Below are positions 1 through 7,529 of a stretch of 64,000 nt of DNA, in pieces (the stretch's first letter is position 1; every line of letters starts with the position of its first letter). Position numbers and translations under genes: made by a program. The DNA comes from Clostridia bacterium (lineage in GTDB: Bacteria; Bacillota; Clostridia; Lachnospirales; Lachnospiraceae). The DNA is taken from contig CAJTAK010000005.1 in assembly GCA_910574255.1 (NCBI GenBank), forward strand, positions 271,184 to 335,183, read 5' to 3'. Below the pieces are notes generated by a model. It was not told the DNA's origin. It worked only from the letters and a program-made list of their open reading frames with translations, and made no database searches.

Positions 1-440
1 CAGATTCCAACTAAATTTTGCGTAAGATTTGAAAGGGTGTGTATTATTTTTGAGGAACATCGCCCAAGAATGACGGCGCCGTCACAGGTAAGAGATTTTT
101 GGCGGACAACATCGTTCTGGGTAATGATGCATTCGGTAGTGAATCCTTTCTTAAATGTTTCAATCTCAAGATTGCGGTAAAGATCTCTGAAAAAGGGGTC
201 CTGTTCCAAGGTTTTTACTCTTGCCAGAACAATTAGTATATGCAGCTTTTTTTCCTGGCCAGACTGGCCGGACTTCAGGTTTCGGGCGGAAACATTTGGC
301 ACGTAATTAATTTCGTGAGCCGCTTTCCAGATTTTTGCTTTCAATTCCTCCGATGCACAGGTGGCATAATTATTGTTTAAAACTCTTGAAACGGTGGAGG
401 TGGAAGTGCCGGCCATTTCGGCAATCTTTTTTAAGGACAT
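1..440 (-). CDS. LacI/GalR-family transcriptional regulator (partial, C-terminus beyond window)
   Basis: The reading frame starts at ATG 440-438 on the minus strand behind a GGAG ribosome site and stays open to base 1, so only the first 146 residues are visible. The N-terminus MSLKKIAEMAGTSTSTVSRV is a typical LacI helix-turn-helix, followed by the hinge-helix region (NYVPNVSARNLKSG) and the start of the periplasmic-binding-protein-like effector domain. A 14-bp palindrome of LacI type lies 19 bp upstream of the start, and a near-identical one precedes the divergent sulfate operon. I infer an autoregulated repressor that also controls that operon. The ligand is unknown; LacI regulators usually bind sugars or nucleobases, so a sulfate-related role would be unusual. 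Confidence 0.92.
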   Translation of the reverse strand, partial: MSLKKIAEMAGTSTSTVSRVLNNNYATCASEELKAKIWKAAHEINYVPNVSARNLKSGQSGQEKKLHILIVLARVKTLEQDPFFRDLYRNLEIETFKKGFTTECIITQNDVVRQKSLTCDGAVILGRCSSKIIHTLSNLTQNLVGI

Positions 441-458
441 GATTTACTCCTTTGTTTA

Positions 459-472
459 CACAAACGTTTGTG
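459..472. promoter_or_regulatory. LacI-type operator, copy 1
   Basis: CACAAACGTTTGTG is a perfect 14-bp palindrome with the central CG typical of LacI-family sites. It lies between the promoter and the start codon of the LacI-family gene, which fits autoregulation. Confidence 0.75.
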
Positions 473-526
473 AAATGAGAGGTTGAAAGGGAGCGGATTT
501 TGTGCTAACATCTTTATGTGAAATAT

Positions 527-554
527 ATTATATCTTATTTTTAAGGATTTTCAA
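527..554 (-). promoter_or_regulatory. Promoter of the LacI-family regulator
   Basis: On the minus strand TTGAAA (554-549) and TATAAT (532-527) are separated by 16 bp, a good sigma-A pattern. Transcription would begin near 520 and run through the operator at 459-472, which could therefore act as a roadblock. Confidence 0.6.
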
Positions 555-560
555 TAGCTT

Positions 561-609
561 TATTCCTGCGGGCAACGAGCCAAGCGGACATGCTAGCATG
601 TCCATTTGG
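561..609 (+). repeat. Dispersed 49-bp repeat, copy 1
   Basis: This stretch contains an internal palindrome (GGACATGC/GCATGTCC). An almost identical copy in reverse orientation lies at 25611-25658, in front of the D,D-carboxypeptidase gene. Confidence 0.75.
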
Positions 610-623
610 CGACTGCCGCAAGG

Positions 624-659
624 GTCAAATACCCCGCAGCTTGCTGCGGGGTATTTGAC
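624..659. repeat. Perfect 16-bp inverted repeat hairpin
   Basis: GTCAAATACCCCGCAG (624-639) pairs perfectly with 644-659 across a 4-nt loop. No T-run follows on either strand, so it is not a classical terminator. It sits between the two divergent genes directly before operator 2 and may insulate them or form part of a REP-like element. Confidence 0.7.
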
Positions 660-662
660 TTA

Positions 663-676
663 GACAAACGTTTGTG
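663..676. promoter_or_regulatory. LacI-type operator, copy 2
   Basis: GACAAACGTTTGTG shares 13 of 14 bases with the site at 459-472; the 12-bp core ACAAACGTTTGT is identical. It lies 63 bp before the sulfate-binding protein gene and would overlap a -35 region reading TTGTGT (672-677). Confidence 0.75.
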
Positions 677-738
677 TAAATTGAAAATATCTGCAATATA
701 TTTCAGAAAGATTTGTTATAGCGAGGAGTGATTGAAGC

Positions 739-1779
739 ATGAAAGAAAGAACTATGAAAAAAAGGACCACAGCAGGGGCGCTGATTATAGCAATGGTGTT
801 TTTGGCCCTGTTGGCCGGATGCGGGAAGAGCTCCAAGACGGGTGACAACAAGGGCATGGAGCTTTTGAATGTTTCTTATGATCCCACCAGAGAATTTTAT
901 GCAAAGTATAATGAACTGTTTTCGGAATATTGGAAAGATAAGACGGGCGAGGAGATAACGGTAACGCAGTCTCATGGCGGCTCCGGCTCCCAGGCACGTT
1001 CCGTAATTGAGGGAAATGAGGCGGATGTGGTGACCCTGGCCCTGGCCCATGACGTTACGGCTATTGAAGAGGCTGGGCTTATTGAAAAGGGCTGGATTGA
1101 AGAGTTTGACGGCAACAGTGCGCCCTATACATCCACCATTGTATTTCTGGTTCGGAAAGGGAATGAAAAGGGGATTCAGGATTGGGACGATCTGGTGAAG
1201 GACGGCGTTGAGGTAATCACCCCCAATCCCAAAACATCAGGCGGTGCCTGCTGGAATTTCCTTGCGGCCTGGGCTTATGAGCAGAAGCAGAACGGCGGGG
1301 ACGAGGAAGCTGCCAAAGCCTTTTTGAAGAAATTGTATGAAAATGTACTGGTTCTGGATTCCGGCGCCAGAGGAGCCACCAATACCTTTGTGGAAAACGG
1401 GCAGGGGGATGTGCTGATTGCATGGGAAAATGAGGCATACCTCTCTATGGAGCAGTATCCGGGAGAGTATGAGATTGTAGCGCCCAGCATCAGTATTCTG
1501 GCGGAGCCGTCCGTGGCGGTGGTAGACAGCAATGCAAAGGATCATGGGACAGAGGAACTTTCTAAAGCTTATCTGGAATATCTGTATAGCGCTGATGCCC
1601 AGCGACTGGCAGGGGAGAATTATTACCGGCCCTCCGATCAAGAGATTCTTAAGGAGTTTTCTGACCAGTTTAATCTTGATATGGATTTGGTTACTATTGA
1701 TGATTTTGGCGGATGGAATGCGGCATATGATACATATTTTAACGATGGTGCGGTGTTTGACCAGATTTATGGAAGTTAG
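739..1779 (+). CDS. Sulfate/thiosulfate-binding lipoprotein of ABC importer
   Basis: This is a 346-aa extracellular substrate-binding protein of the Sbp/CysP family. It begins with a signal peptide and lipobox LLAGC, with the lipidated Cys at residue 28, so it should be tethered outside the membrane. The mature N-terminus (VSYDPTREFYAKYNELF) and the QSHGGSGSQARSVIEG segment are characteristic of sulfate-binding proteins, where the GGSGSQ loop contacts the anion. The start at 739 is favoured by the GAGGAG site near 722; a second ATG at 754 lacks one. It is the first gene of an operon with cysT, cysW, cysA and cysQ. Whether sulfate or thiosulfate is preferred cannot be told from sequence. Confidence 0.93.
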   Translation: MKERTMKKRTTAGALIIAMVFLALLAGCGKSSKTGDNKGMELLNVSYDPTREFYAKYNELFSEYWKDKTGEEITVTQSHGGSGSQARSVIEGNEADVVTLALAHDVTAIEEAGLIEKGWIEEFDGNSAPYTSTIVFLVRKGNEKGIQDWDDLVKDGVEVITPNPKTSGGACWNFLAAWAYEQKQNGGDEEAAKAFLKKLYENVLVLDSGARGATNTFVENGQGDVLIAWENEAYLSMEQYPGEYEIVAPSISILAEPSVAVVDSNAKDHGTEELSKAYLEYLYSADAQRLAGENYYRPSDQEILKEFSDQFNLDMDLVTIDDFGGWNAAYDTYFNDGAVFDQIYGS

Positions 1780-1797
1780 GAAAGGGCCCGTTGCTTT

Positions 1798-2649
1798 ATG
1801 GAACAGCAGATTGTAAAAGTAAAGAATAAAAAGGGAGTTCGAGTGATTCCGGGCTTTGGACTTTCTTTGGGAGTGACACTTACCATGCTGAGCTGTCTGG
1901 TGCTGATCCCTTTGGCATCCATTTTTTTAAGTGCCGGTCAGCTTGGATTTCGGGAGTTCCTTGCGGTGGTTACTGCCCGCCAGATTGTCTCCGGTTATAT
2001 AGTCAGTCTCTCCTGTGCTTTTTTTGCTGCGGTGGTCAATGGGGTGTTTGGGCTGATTCTTGCATGGGTGCTGGTGCGGTATGATTTTCCGGGGAAACGG
2101 CTTATGGACGGACTGATCGAGCTGCCCTTTGCTCTTCCTACGGCAGTGGCGGGAATTTCCCTTACGTTTCTTTACTCGGATAAGGGATGGGTCGGAGCGC
2201 TGTTTGATAAGGCGGGAATCCGAATTGCATATACCCGTATTGGGATTACCATAGCCATGGTATTTGTAGGAATTCCTTTTGTGGTCAGGTCCGTGCAGCC
2301 GGTACTGGAGAAGCTGGATCGGCAGTATGAGGAAGCGGCCATGACCCTTGGGGCAGGCAGAACGTATACCTTTTTTCGGGTGATTCTGCCGGAGCTTTTT
2401 CCGGCATTGTTGGCCGGGTTTGGGCTTGCGTTTGCAAGGGGAATTGGAGAATATGGAAGCGTTGTATTTATTGCCGGCAATATTCCCTATAAGACGCAGA
2501 TTGCGCCCCTTTTGATTATGACGAAGCTGGAGCAGTATAAGTATGCGGATGCCACGGCCATTGCCCTGGTGCTGCTTCTGCTTTCGTTTGTGCTGATGTT
2601 TTTGATTAATTCCGCACAGATTTATATGCAGAGGTTCAGCAAATCATAG
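1798..2649 (+). CDS. cysT: Sulfate ABC transporter permease CysT
   Basis: This 283-aa integral membrane protein with about six hydrophobic segments is one of the two permease halves of the sulfate importer. The EAA-loop that docks onto the ATPase is visible near residues 180-215 (EEAAMTLGAG, then GIGEYGSVVFIAGN). The order binding protein, CysT, CysW, CysA is the standard one. The gene starts 18 bp after the binding-protein gene. It is separated from cysW by a 336-bp block of repeats, which is unusual for two subunits that must be made together. Confidence 0.93.
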   Translation: MEQQIVKVKNKKGVRVIPGFGLSLGVTLTMLSCLVLIPLASIFLSAGQLGFREFLAVVTARQIVSGYIVSLSCAFFAAVVNGVFGLILAWVLVRYDFPGKRLMDGLIELPFALPTAVAGISLTFLYSDKGWVGALFDKAGIRIAYTRIGITIAMVFVGIPFVVRSVQPVLEKLDRQYEEAAMTLGAGRTYTFFRVILPELFPALLAGFGLAFARGIGEYGSVVFIAGNIPYKTQIAPLLIMTKLEQYKYADATAIALVLLLLSFVLMFLINSAQIYMQRFSKS

Positions 2650-2696
2650 CAGATTTCATACCCGTGAGTTGTAAGGGATATTACGGAACTGGAATA

Positions 2697-2745
2697 GTCC
2701 AGCTAAAAAATGTCAAGTGTTTTTAAGAAATATTTTATGCTGGAC
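2697..2745. repeat. GTCCAGC hairpin element, copy 1
   Basis: GTCCAGC at 2697-2703 pairs with GCTGGAC at 2739-2745, enclosing an A/T-rich imperfect stem. The same hairpin with one or two changes is at 31282-31329, again directly before the 93-bp palindrome. Confidence 0.7.
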
Positions 2746-2838
2746 GGTAAAGTCGCAAAGGCACACGAGAGGAACTTTCATGAGTGTCCTTTCGAATGAA
2801 AGTTTCTCTCATTACAGGTGTGCCGAAGTGACTTTACC
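2746..2838. repeat. 93-bp palindromic repeat (family B), copy 1
   Basis: The ends GGTAAAGTC and GACTTTACC are complementary. Inner arms (GGCACAC/GGTGTGCC and AACTTTCAT/ATGAAAGTT) extend the stem almost throughout. Other copies are at 15194-15287 and 31330-31422. Confidence 0.85.
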
Positions 2839-2864
2839 CTTTCGTACCGTTGTGTAGCAACTTA

Positions 2865-2967
2865 AAACAGCAATGTCCCGAGTGGACCAGAAGGATTTGC
2901 AGACGCATGCTTTAAGCGGCTGGAAATCCTTCTAAGAAGGCGGGCCGGGAGAGGACATTGCGGAACT
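2865..2967. repeat. Family A hairpin repeat, copy 1
   Basis: The outer stem is CAATGTCC (2871-2878) with GGACATTG (2953-2960). The inner stem AAGGATTT pairs with AAATCCTT, and the tip contains the shared GACGCATG/GCGG motif. It ends in TTGCGGAACT, a one-base variant of the family box. Confidence 0.8.
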
Positions 2968-2985
2968 TAAAATAGGAGGATTGTG

Positions 2986-3873
2986 ATGTCAAAAAAGGCG
3001 GAGAGAACCTATGAGCAGGATGTGGTGGGGGATGATATTAATTCCATACGGAAAGTAATAGAGCCGCCCCGGAGGGATTCGGATCAGGCCGTAAAGTATA
3101 TATTGATAGGTATAAGCGTTATGTTCCTGTTTTTCATGTTGGTTCTGCCGCTCTTAGTGGTAGCCGCCAACGCTCTGCGGGATGGATGGAATGCATACAG
3201 GGAAGCGGTTTTCGATGAATATACCGTGAAGGCGCTTAAGCTGACCTTGCTGGCAACCTTGTGTGCCGTTGCGGTAAATACCGTATTTGGAATTTTTGCT
3301 TCTTATCTCTTATCGAAATATTATTTTAAGGGCAGGCAGCTACTGGCAACCTTGATTGATATTCCCTTTTCTATTTCTCCGGTTATTGCGGGCCTTCTGT
3401 TTATTCTGACCTTTGGAAATGTGGGATGGATGGGAAGCTTTTTAAAGGCAAATGATATTAAGATTGTATTTGCCGTGCCTGGCGTGATCCTGGCTACTGT
3501 CTTTGTGACCCTTCCCTTTGTGTTCCGGGAACTGTTTCCGGTGATGAATGCCCAGGGAAAGGATGAGGAGGAAGCGGCGGCGCTTATGGGAGCAGGCGGC
3601 TTTACGATTTTTCGGCGGATTACGTTTCCTCATATTAAATGGGCGCTGCTGTATGGTGTGATTTTGTGTACGGCCCGGGCTATGGGAGAGTTTGGAGCCG
3701 TTTCAGTCATATCGGGGCATTTGAGAGGAAAAACCAATACGCTTCCTCTTCATGTGGAGATTCTTTATAATGAATTCAATACTACGGCGGCTTTTGCGGT
3801 TTCTTCTATATTAGTGATTCTGGCGGTGCTGATCCTGATAGCAAGAAATCTTGTGGAGTGGAAGAGAAAGTAA
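2986..3873 (+). CDS. cysW: Sulfate ABC transporter permease CysW
   Basis: This 295-aa membrane protein is the second permease half of the sulfate importer. The N-terminal 35 residues are polar, followed by about six membrane segments. The EAA-loop reads DEEEAAALMGAGG, followed by ARAMGEFGAVSVISGHLRGK, a signature of CysW. The chosen ATG at 2986 is 5 nt behind AGGAGGA (2974-2980); the GTG just before it (2983) is too close to that site. The gene follows a repeat block whose last bases abut its ribosome site. Confidence 0.93.
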   Translation: MSKKAERTYEQDVVGDDINSIRKVIEPPRRDSDQAVKYILIGISVMFLFFMLVLPLLVVAANALRDGWNAYREAVFDEYTVKALKLTLLATLCAVAVNTVFGIFASYLLSKYYFKGRQLLATLIDIPFSISPVIAGLLFILTFGNVGWMGSFLKANDIKIVFAVPGVILATVFVTLPFVFRELFPVMNAQGKDEEEAAALMGAGGFTIFRRITFPHIKWALLYGVILCTARAMGEFGAVSVISGHLRGKTNTLPLHVEILYNEFNTTAAFAVSSILVILAVLILIARNLVEWKRK

Positions 3874-3909
3874 GCGGACTATGGAGCTTTATAATGGAGA
3901 GTATTTGTT

Positions 3910-4650
3910 ATGTATGTGGAAATGAGGCATGTGAATAAAACCTTTGACGGCTTTCACGCATCCAGAGATGTGTCCTTTGGAATAGAGAAAGGGCATATGG
4001 CGGCGCTTTTAGGACCCAGCGGAAGCGGGAAAACTACGATCTTAAGAATGATTGCCGGATTGGATCGGCCGGATTCCGGGGATATTCTGATCAATGGAGT
4101 TCGGGTGAATGATTTGCAGGGAAGCAAACGGGGAATTGGCTTTGTCTTTCAGAATTACGCACTGTTTCGCTATATGACTGTGGCAGATAACATTGCTTTC
4201 GGACTGCAGGTTCAGAAAAAAGGCAAGGCAGAGATAAAAGAACGGGTGGAGGAGCTTTTGGAATTGATTTCCATGCAGGATTTTGGAAAGCGCTATCCTC
4301 ATCAGCTATCCGGCGGACAGCGCCAGCGTGTGGCATTTGCCCGGGCGTTGGCTCCGAAGCCACAGCTTCTTCTGCTGGACGAACCCTTTGCGGCGATTGA
4401 TGCCAAGGTGCGGGGGGAGCTGCGTACCTGGCTTCGGAATATGATTGGCAGAGTGGGCATTACCAGTATATTTGTCACCCATGATCAGGAGGAAGCGATG
4501 GAGGTGGCCAATGCGATTCTGATTATCAATGAGGGAAGCATCGAGCAAATCGGCACGCCGGAGGAGATCTGCCGCCATCCTAAGACGGAGTTTGTGGCTG
4601 ACTTTATTGATGCGAAGCGGTTTGAGGCACTTATGGCTCTCAGGGGATAG
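3910..4650 (+). CDS. cysA: Sulfate ABC transporter ATPase CysA (short form)
   Basis: This 246-aa protein is the ATPase that powers the sulfate importer. It shows Walker A GPSGSGKTT (residues 35-43), Q-loop FQNYALF, signature LSGGQRQR, Walker B LLLLDEPF and the switch His in VTHD. Enterobacterial CysA is usually about 350-365 aa; this one ends soon after the nucleotide-binding domain and lacks the C-terminal regulatory domain. Short CysA forms exist in Firmicutes, so this is probably natural. It starts 37 bp after cysW with GGAGAG at suitable spacing. Confidence 0.93.
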   Translation: MYVEMRHVNKTFDGFHASRDVSFGIEKGHMAALLGPSGSGKTTILRMIAGLDRPDSGDILINGVRVNDLQGSKRGIGFVFQNYALFRYMTVADNIAFGLQVQKKGKAEIKERVEELLELISMQDFGKRYPHQLSGGQRQRVAFARALAPKPQLLLLDEPFAAIDAKVRGELRTWLRNMIGRVGITSIFVTHDQEEAMEVANAILIINEGSIEQIGTPEEICRHPKTEFVADFIDAKRFEALMALRG

Positions 4651-4657
4651 CGGGATG

Positions 4658-4667
4658 TTACGGAACT
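4658..4667 (+). repeat. Solitary TTACGGAACT box
   Basis: This 10-base box, the end mark of family A repeats, lies between cysA and cysQ without its hairpin, 6 bp before the cysQ ribosome site. It may be a deletion remnant of a full element. Confidence 0.55.
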
Positions 4668-4692
4668 TTAAATAGGAGGATTTTGAGATAAT

Positions 4693-5478
4693 ATGGAATG
4701 GATGAAGGAGCTTGAGACTGCAAAGGAGGCGGCTGTTCGGGCGGGAAAAGCAATTATGGAGATTTATAATGCTGCCGATCCAATTAAAGTAGAGTATAAA
4801 GGGGATCATTCGCCCCTGACAGAGGCAGATAAAGCGGCCAATCAGATTATTGTGGAGGCCCTTAGAAGCGGCTTTCCCCAATATGCGGTTTTGTCGGAGG
4901 AAGAGAAGGATAATAAGTCAAGACTGGAGAATGCATACTGCTTTGTGGTAGATCCCTTGGATGGGACCAAGGAATTTTTGAAGAGAAACGGGCAGTTTAC
5001 GGTGAACATTGCCCTGGCATATGAGCATGAATCGGTTATGGGCGTTATCTATGTGCCGGTGACGGGAGATCTGTATTATGCGGCGAAAGGATATGGAGCC
5101 TATAAAAAGGATTCGGAAGGCAGGGCTGAAAAGCTGTCGGTGTCAGACAATGTGGATACGGCCTCTCTTCGTGTGGTGGCCAGCAATTCCCATGAGTGTG
5201 CGCAGATGAGTGAGCTAATAGAGAAATATCAGTTTAAGAATCTGGTGAAGATGGGAAGTTCTCTGAAAGGATGCCTGATTGCGGAGAATAAGGCGGATGT
5301 GTATTACCGGTTTAATCCGACTATGGAATGGGATACTGCGGCCATGCAGTGCATTGCGGAGGAAGCCGGGGCTATTTTTAGGCAGATGGATGGCTCTGTT
5401 ATGACTTATAACAGGGAGGATAGTTTGAATTCAAAAGGGTTTTATGTGATTAATCGGGTGGAGAATTTGTTGGTTTAG
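4693..5478 (+). CDS. cysQ: 3'(2'),5'-bisphosphate nucleotidase CysQ
   Basis: This 261-aa protein belongs to the inositol-monophosphatase superfamily. It shows the metal-binding motifs: SEEE near residue 69, DPLDGTKEF near residue 91 and WDTAAMQCIAEEAG near residue 215. CysQ hydrolyses adenosine 3',5'-bisphosphate (PAP) to AMP and so relieves inhibition of sulfate assimilation. Its place at the end of the sulfate-uptake operon supports this over a general inositol phosphatase. The start follows AGGAGGA at a rather long 12-nt spacing; an in-frame ATG at 4702 is an alternative. Confidence 0.9.
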   Translation: MEWMKELETAKEAAVRAGKAIMEIYNAADPIKVEYKGDHSPLTEADKAANQIIVEALRSGFPQYAVLSEEEKDNKSRLENAYCFVVDPLDGTKEFLKRNGQFTVNIALAYEHESVMGVIYVPVTGDLYYAAKGYGAYKKDSEGRAEKLSVSDNVDTASLRVVASNSHECAQMSELIEKYQFKNLVKMGSSLKGCLIAENKADVYYRFNPTMEWDTAAMQCIAEEAGAIFRQMDGSVMTYNREDSLNSKGFYVINRVENLLV

Positions 5479-5503
5479 CTTGGCCCGGTTAAAAGGAAAA
5501 TCA

Positions 5504-5532
5504 TTGAATCGGCAGCCCGAAGTTGTTATACT
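5504..5532 (+). promoter_or_regulatory. Promoter of the 606-aa gene
   Basis: TTGAAT (5504-5509) and TATACT (5527-5532) are 17 bp apart, 81 bp before the start codon. Confidence 0.6.
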
Positions 5533-5612
5533 ATAAATAGCCGGGGGCAGCCTTTTTGAATATGGGCATAGATGAATGGAATAGGAATTTAAACTAAGAA
5601 GAGGATAAAGAA

Positions 5613-7433
5613 ATGAACCTAAGAGAATTTACGGAAATCGTAGACAGCAAAGCAAAAGAAATGAGTAAGGAAAACCTTCAAATGGCGTTTCACAGCCTTG
5701 CACGCAAGGTTCCGGAAAAACAGCGTGCAGAATTTATAAAAATAATGGAGGGAGCAGCGAAGAATAAGACAGCAACGGGAAAGGAAGGTACTCTTGAAGC
5801 CATAGTAAAGAAGCAGGACGAAGAAGAGATACAAAAGGAATATGCCCGGCTGAAGGAACAATTTGAGAAAATTGAAGAAGAAGAGCTTTATTTTTATGCT
5901 GAGGGGTATGAAGATTATTCTTCCGGATATTGGGATGCAGACTGGGTATATGAATATGAAGATCCGCAAGGCATTGGACGTATCTATGAGGAGGCTGCGA
6001 TGCTGCTGCAGCGAAGTGTAAATGACAAATGTTATGGGGTAGCTGTGGATCTATTTGAGCTGCTCATTGGAACAGAAGTATCTGTGCAGGATCAGGGGGA
6101 CTGTTTCACACTGGAACTGAAAGAAATGGTAGATGAGCATTTGACTTCTGTGGATTGTGAACTTTTGGCACAATATGTGTTATATGCTGTATATCAGATG
6201 AATACGGCAGAGAAACGGCCAAAAGTTTTGTATCAATATTGTACACAGCCGCTTTTTCGAAATATACAATTGGAAAAAGTACTGTCATTAGGCGGCGAAG
6301 AATTAGAAGAACTTCCGCAATTCTGGGATGCATGGATCGACCTCTTGAACAATGAGGAAGGAGATACGGCAGGGAGGCTTTTGAGGGAAGCAGTTCTGTA
6401 TCAGAAAAATGAGACGGAGATGATAGAAGCAGCTCGCAAAGCAGCACAAAAACATCCATCTCTTTACCTTGCAGTGTTGGAGTATCTGGAGGACAGACAT
6501 AAGAGTGACAGGCAGCTTACAGTTGGAAAAGAAGCTGTAGAGACCATTGATAAGAACCTTAAGGTGCGCAGTGAGATTGCACTGAAAACGGCAGAAGCAG
6601 CCTTGGAGACAGGTGAAGAAAATGCGGCAGAGATATACCGGATGGAGGCATTCGTATCTAACAGTACACCATTAAATTATCTGAGAGTGGCGGCAGAAAG
6701 TTCTGAACCGAACTTATACAGGGAGCGGGCGTCAGAGATCATTAATTCACTGGCTTCTTCCGAAGGAATGGACAGATATGGGAATACTGTAAATAAGGAA
6801 CGAGAGTATAACAGTTTATCAGAAAATGACAGAAAAATTATGGGTTTTTTGACAGGTGATTTTGCGGCATCTATGGAAGAATGCATAAAGATAAAGAAAG
6901 GACTTGGATGGTCAGGAAGATTCATTAAAACAGGGATTCCTCTGTTCCTTTTGCTACTGTTAAACTCGGATCAGCTTCAGGCAGGCTGCCGGGAAATGGC
7001 CAGGCAGGCATCCGTTTCTTTGAGATTTCAAAGGGAAGAATATGTAAAAGGCACAGCATCTTATCGGATGGAAATAAAAGATTCCGGAAAGAGTAAAGGC
7101 GATACAGATGCTTTTTGGGAATGTTTTCAGCACTGGAAAGAGGTATATGCGCAAGAAGTAACAAAGGAACAGACCGGAGATTATCTGGCGGCTTTAGAAA
7201 AAATGATTGATAAACGTGTGCATGGAATTGTATCGGGTCAGCACCGTAATCATTATGAAAGTGTGGCAGCTTTGGCAGCAGCTCTTGGGGAAGTGAAGGA
7301 ATCAAGAGGAGAAGCGGGAGCAAAGGAAATACAGCTTCAAAAATACCGGGAAGAATTCCCCAGACATTCAGCCCTGCATGGAGAGCTGAGAAGCTATGGG
7401 ATGACAGATATGCGGAAAAAGAAAAGGCTTTGA
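5613..7433 (+). CDS. Uncharacterised 606-aa mostly helical protein
   Basis: I do not recognise this family. The protein is acidic and appears largely helical, with no signal peptide and no clear membrane segment except a weak hydrophobic run near residues 445-455 (IPLFLLLLLN). The first 65 residues are Lys/Glu-rich. An acidic, aromatic patch (ELYFYAEGYEDYSSGYWDADW) lies near residues 90-110. The central part has helical-repeat character, perhaps TPR- or HEAT-like. It has its own promoter and is followed after 96 bp by a Rpn-like nuclease gene with a separate promoter. A link between the two is possible but unproven. Confidence 0.85.
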   Translation: MNLREFTEIVDSKAKEMSKENLQMAFHSLARKVPEKQRAEFIKIMEGAAKNKTATGKEGTLEAIVKKQDEEEIQKEYARLKEQFEKIEEEELYFYAEGYEDYSSGYWDADWVYEYEDPQGIGRIYEEAAMLLQRSVNDKCYGVAVDLFELLIGTEVSVQDQGDCFTLELKEMVDEHLTSVDCELLAQYVLYAVYQMNTAEKRPKVLYQYCTQPLFRNIQLEKVLSLGGEELEELPQFWDAWIDLLNNEEGDTAGRLLREAVLYQKNETEMIEAARKAAQKHPSLYLAVLEYLEDRHKSDRQLTVGKEAVETIDKNLKVRSEIALKTAEAALETGEENAAEIYRMEAFVSNSTPLNYLRVAAESSEPNLYRERASEIINSLASSEGMDRYGNTVNKEREYNSLSENDRKIMGFLTGDFAASMEECIKIKKGLGWSGRFIKTGIPLFLLLLLNSDQLQAGCREMARQASVSLRFQREEYVKGTASYRMEIKDSGKSKGDTDAFWECFQHWKEVYAQEVTKEQTGDYLAALEKMIDKRVHGIVSGQHRNHYESVAALAAALGEVKESRGEAGAKEIQLQKYREEFPRHSALHGELRSYGMTDMRKKKRL

Positions 7434-7469
7434 TTTGATAACAAAGTTAACTTTTTTTCTCCATCTATA

Positions 7470-7498
7470 TTGACGAATCTTTGTATCTATGATAGAAT
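7470..7498 (+). promoter_or_regulatory. Promoter of the Rpn-like nuclease gene
   Basis: TTGACG (7470-7475) and TAGAAT (7493-7498) are 17 bp apart. This places the true start codon downstream, at 7530, because an upstream in-frame start candidate at 7470 lies within the promoter. Confidence 0.75.
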
Positions 7499-7529
7499 AG
7501 AACATAAGTTCGAAAAAAGGAGGAGATAT

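Larger units (their letters stand above)
2650..2985. other. Repeat-filled gap between cysT and cysW
   Basis: No gene is visible. The gap holds, in order: a TTACGGAACT box (2681-2690); a GTCCAGC/GCTGGAC hairpin (2697-2745); a 93-bp palindrome (2746-2838); a small GTTG/CAAC hairpin near 2850; and a long hairpin (2871-2960) ending in TTGCGGAACT. The cysW ribosome site follows immediately. Nearly the same block occurs at 31160-31460. Confidence 0.85.

Noticed and set aside
441..738. SAM or other sulfur-linked riboswitch before the sulfate operon
   Set aside because: I see one simple 16-bp hairpin without the multi-helix pattern or conserved cores of known riboswitches; operator palindromes explain control better.
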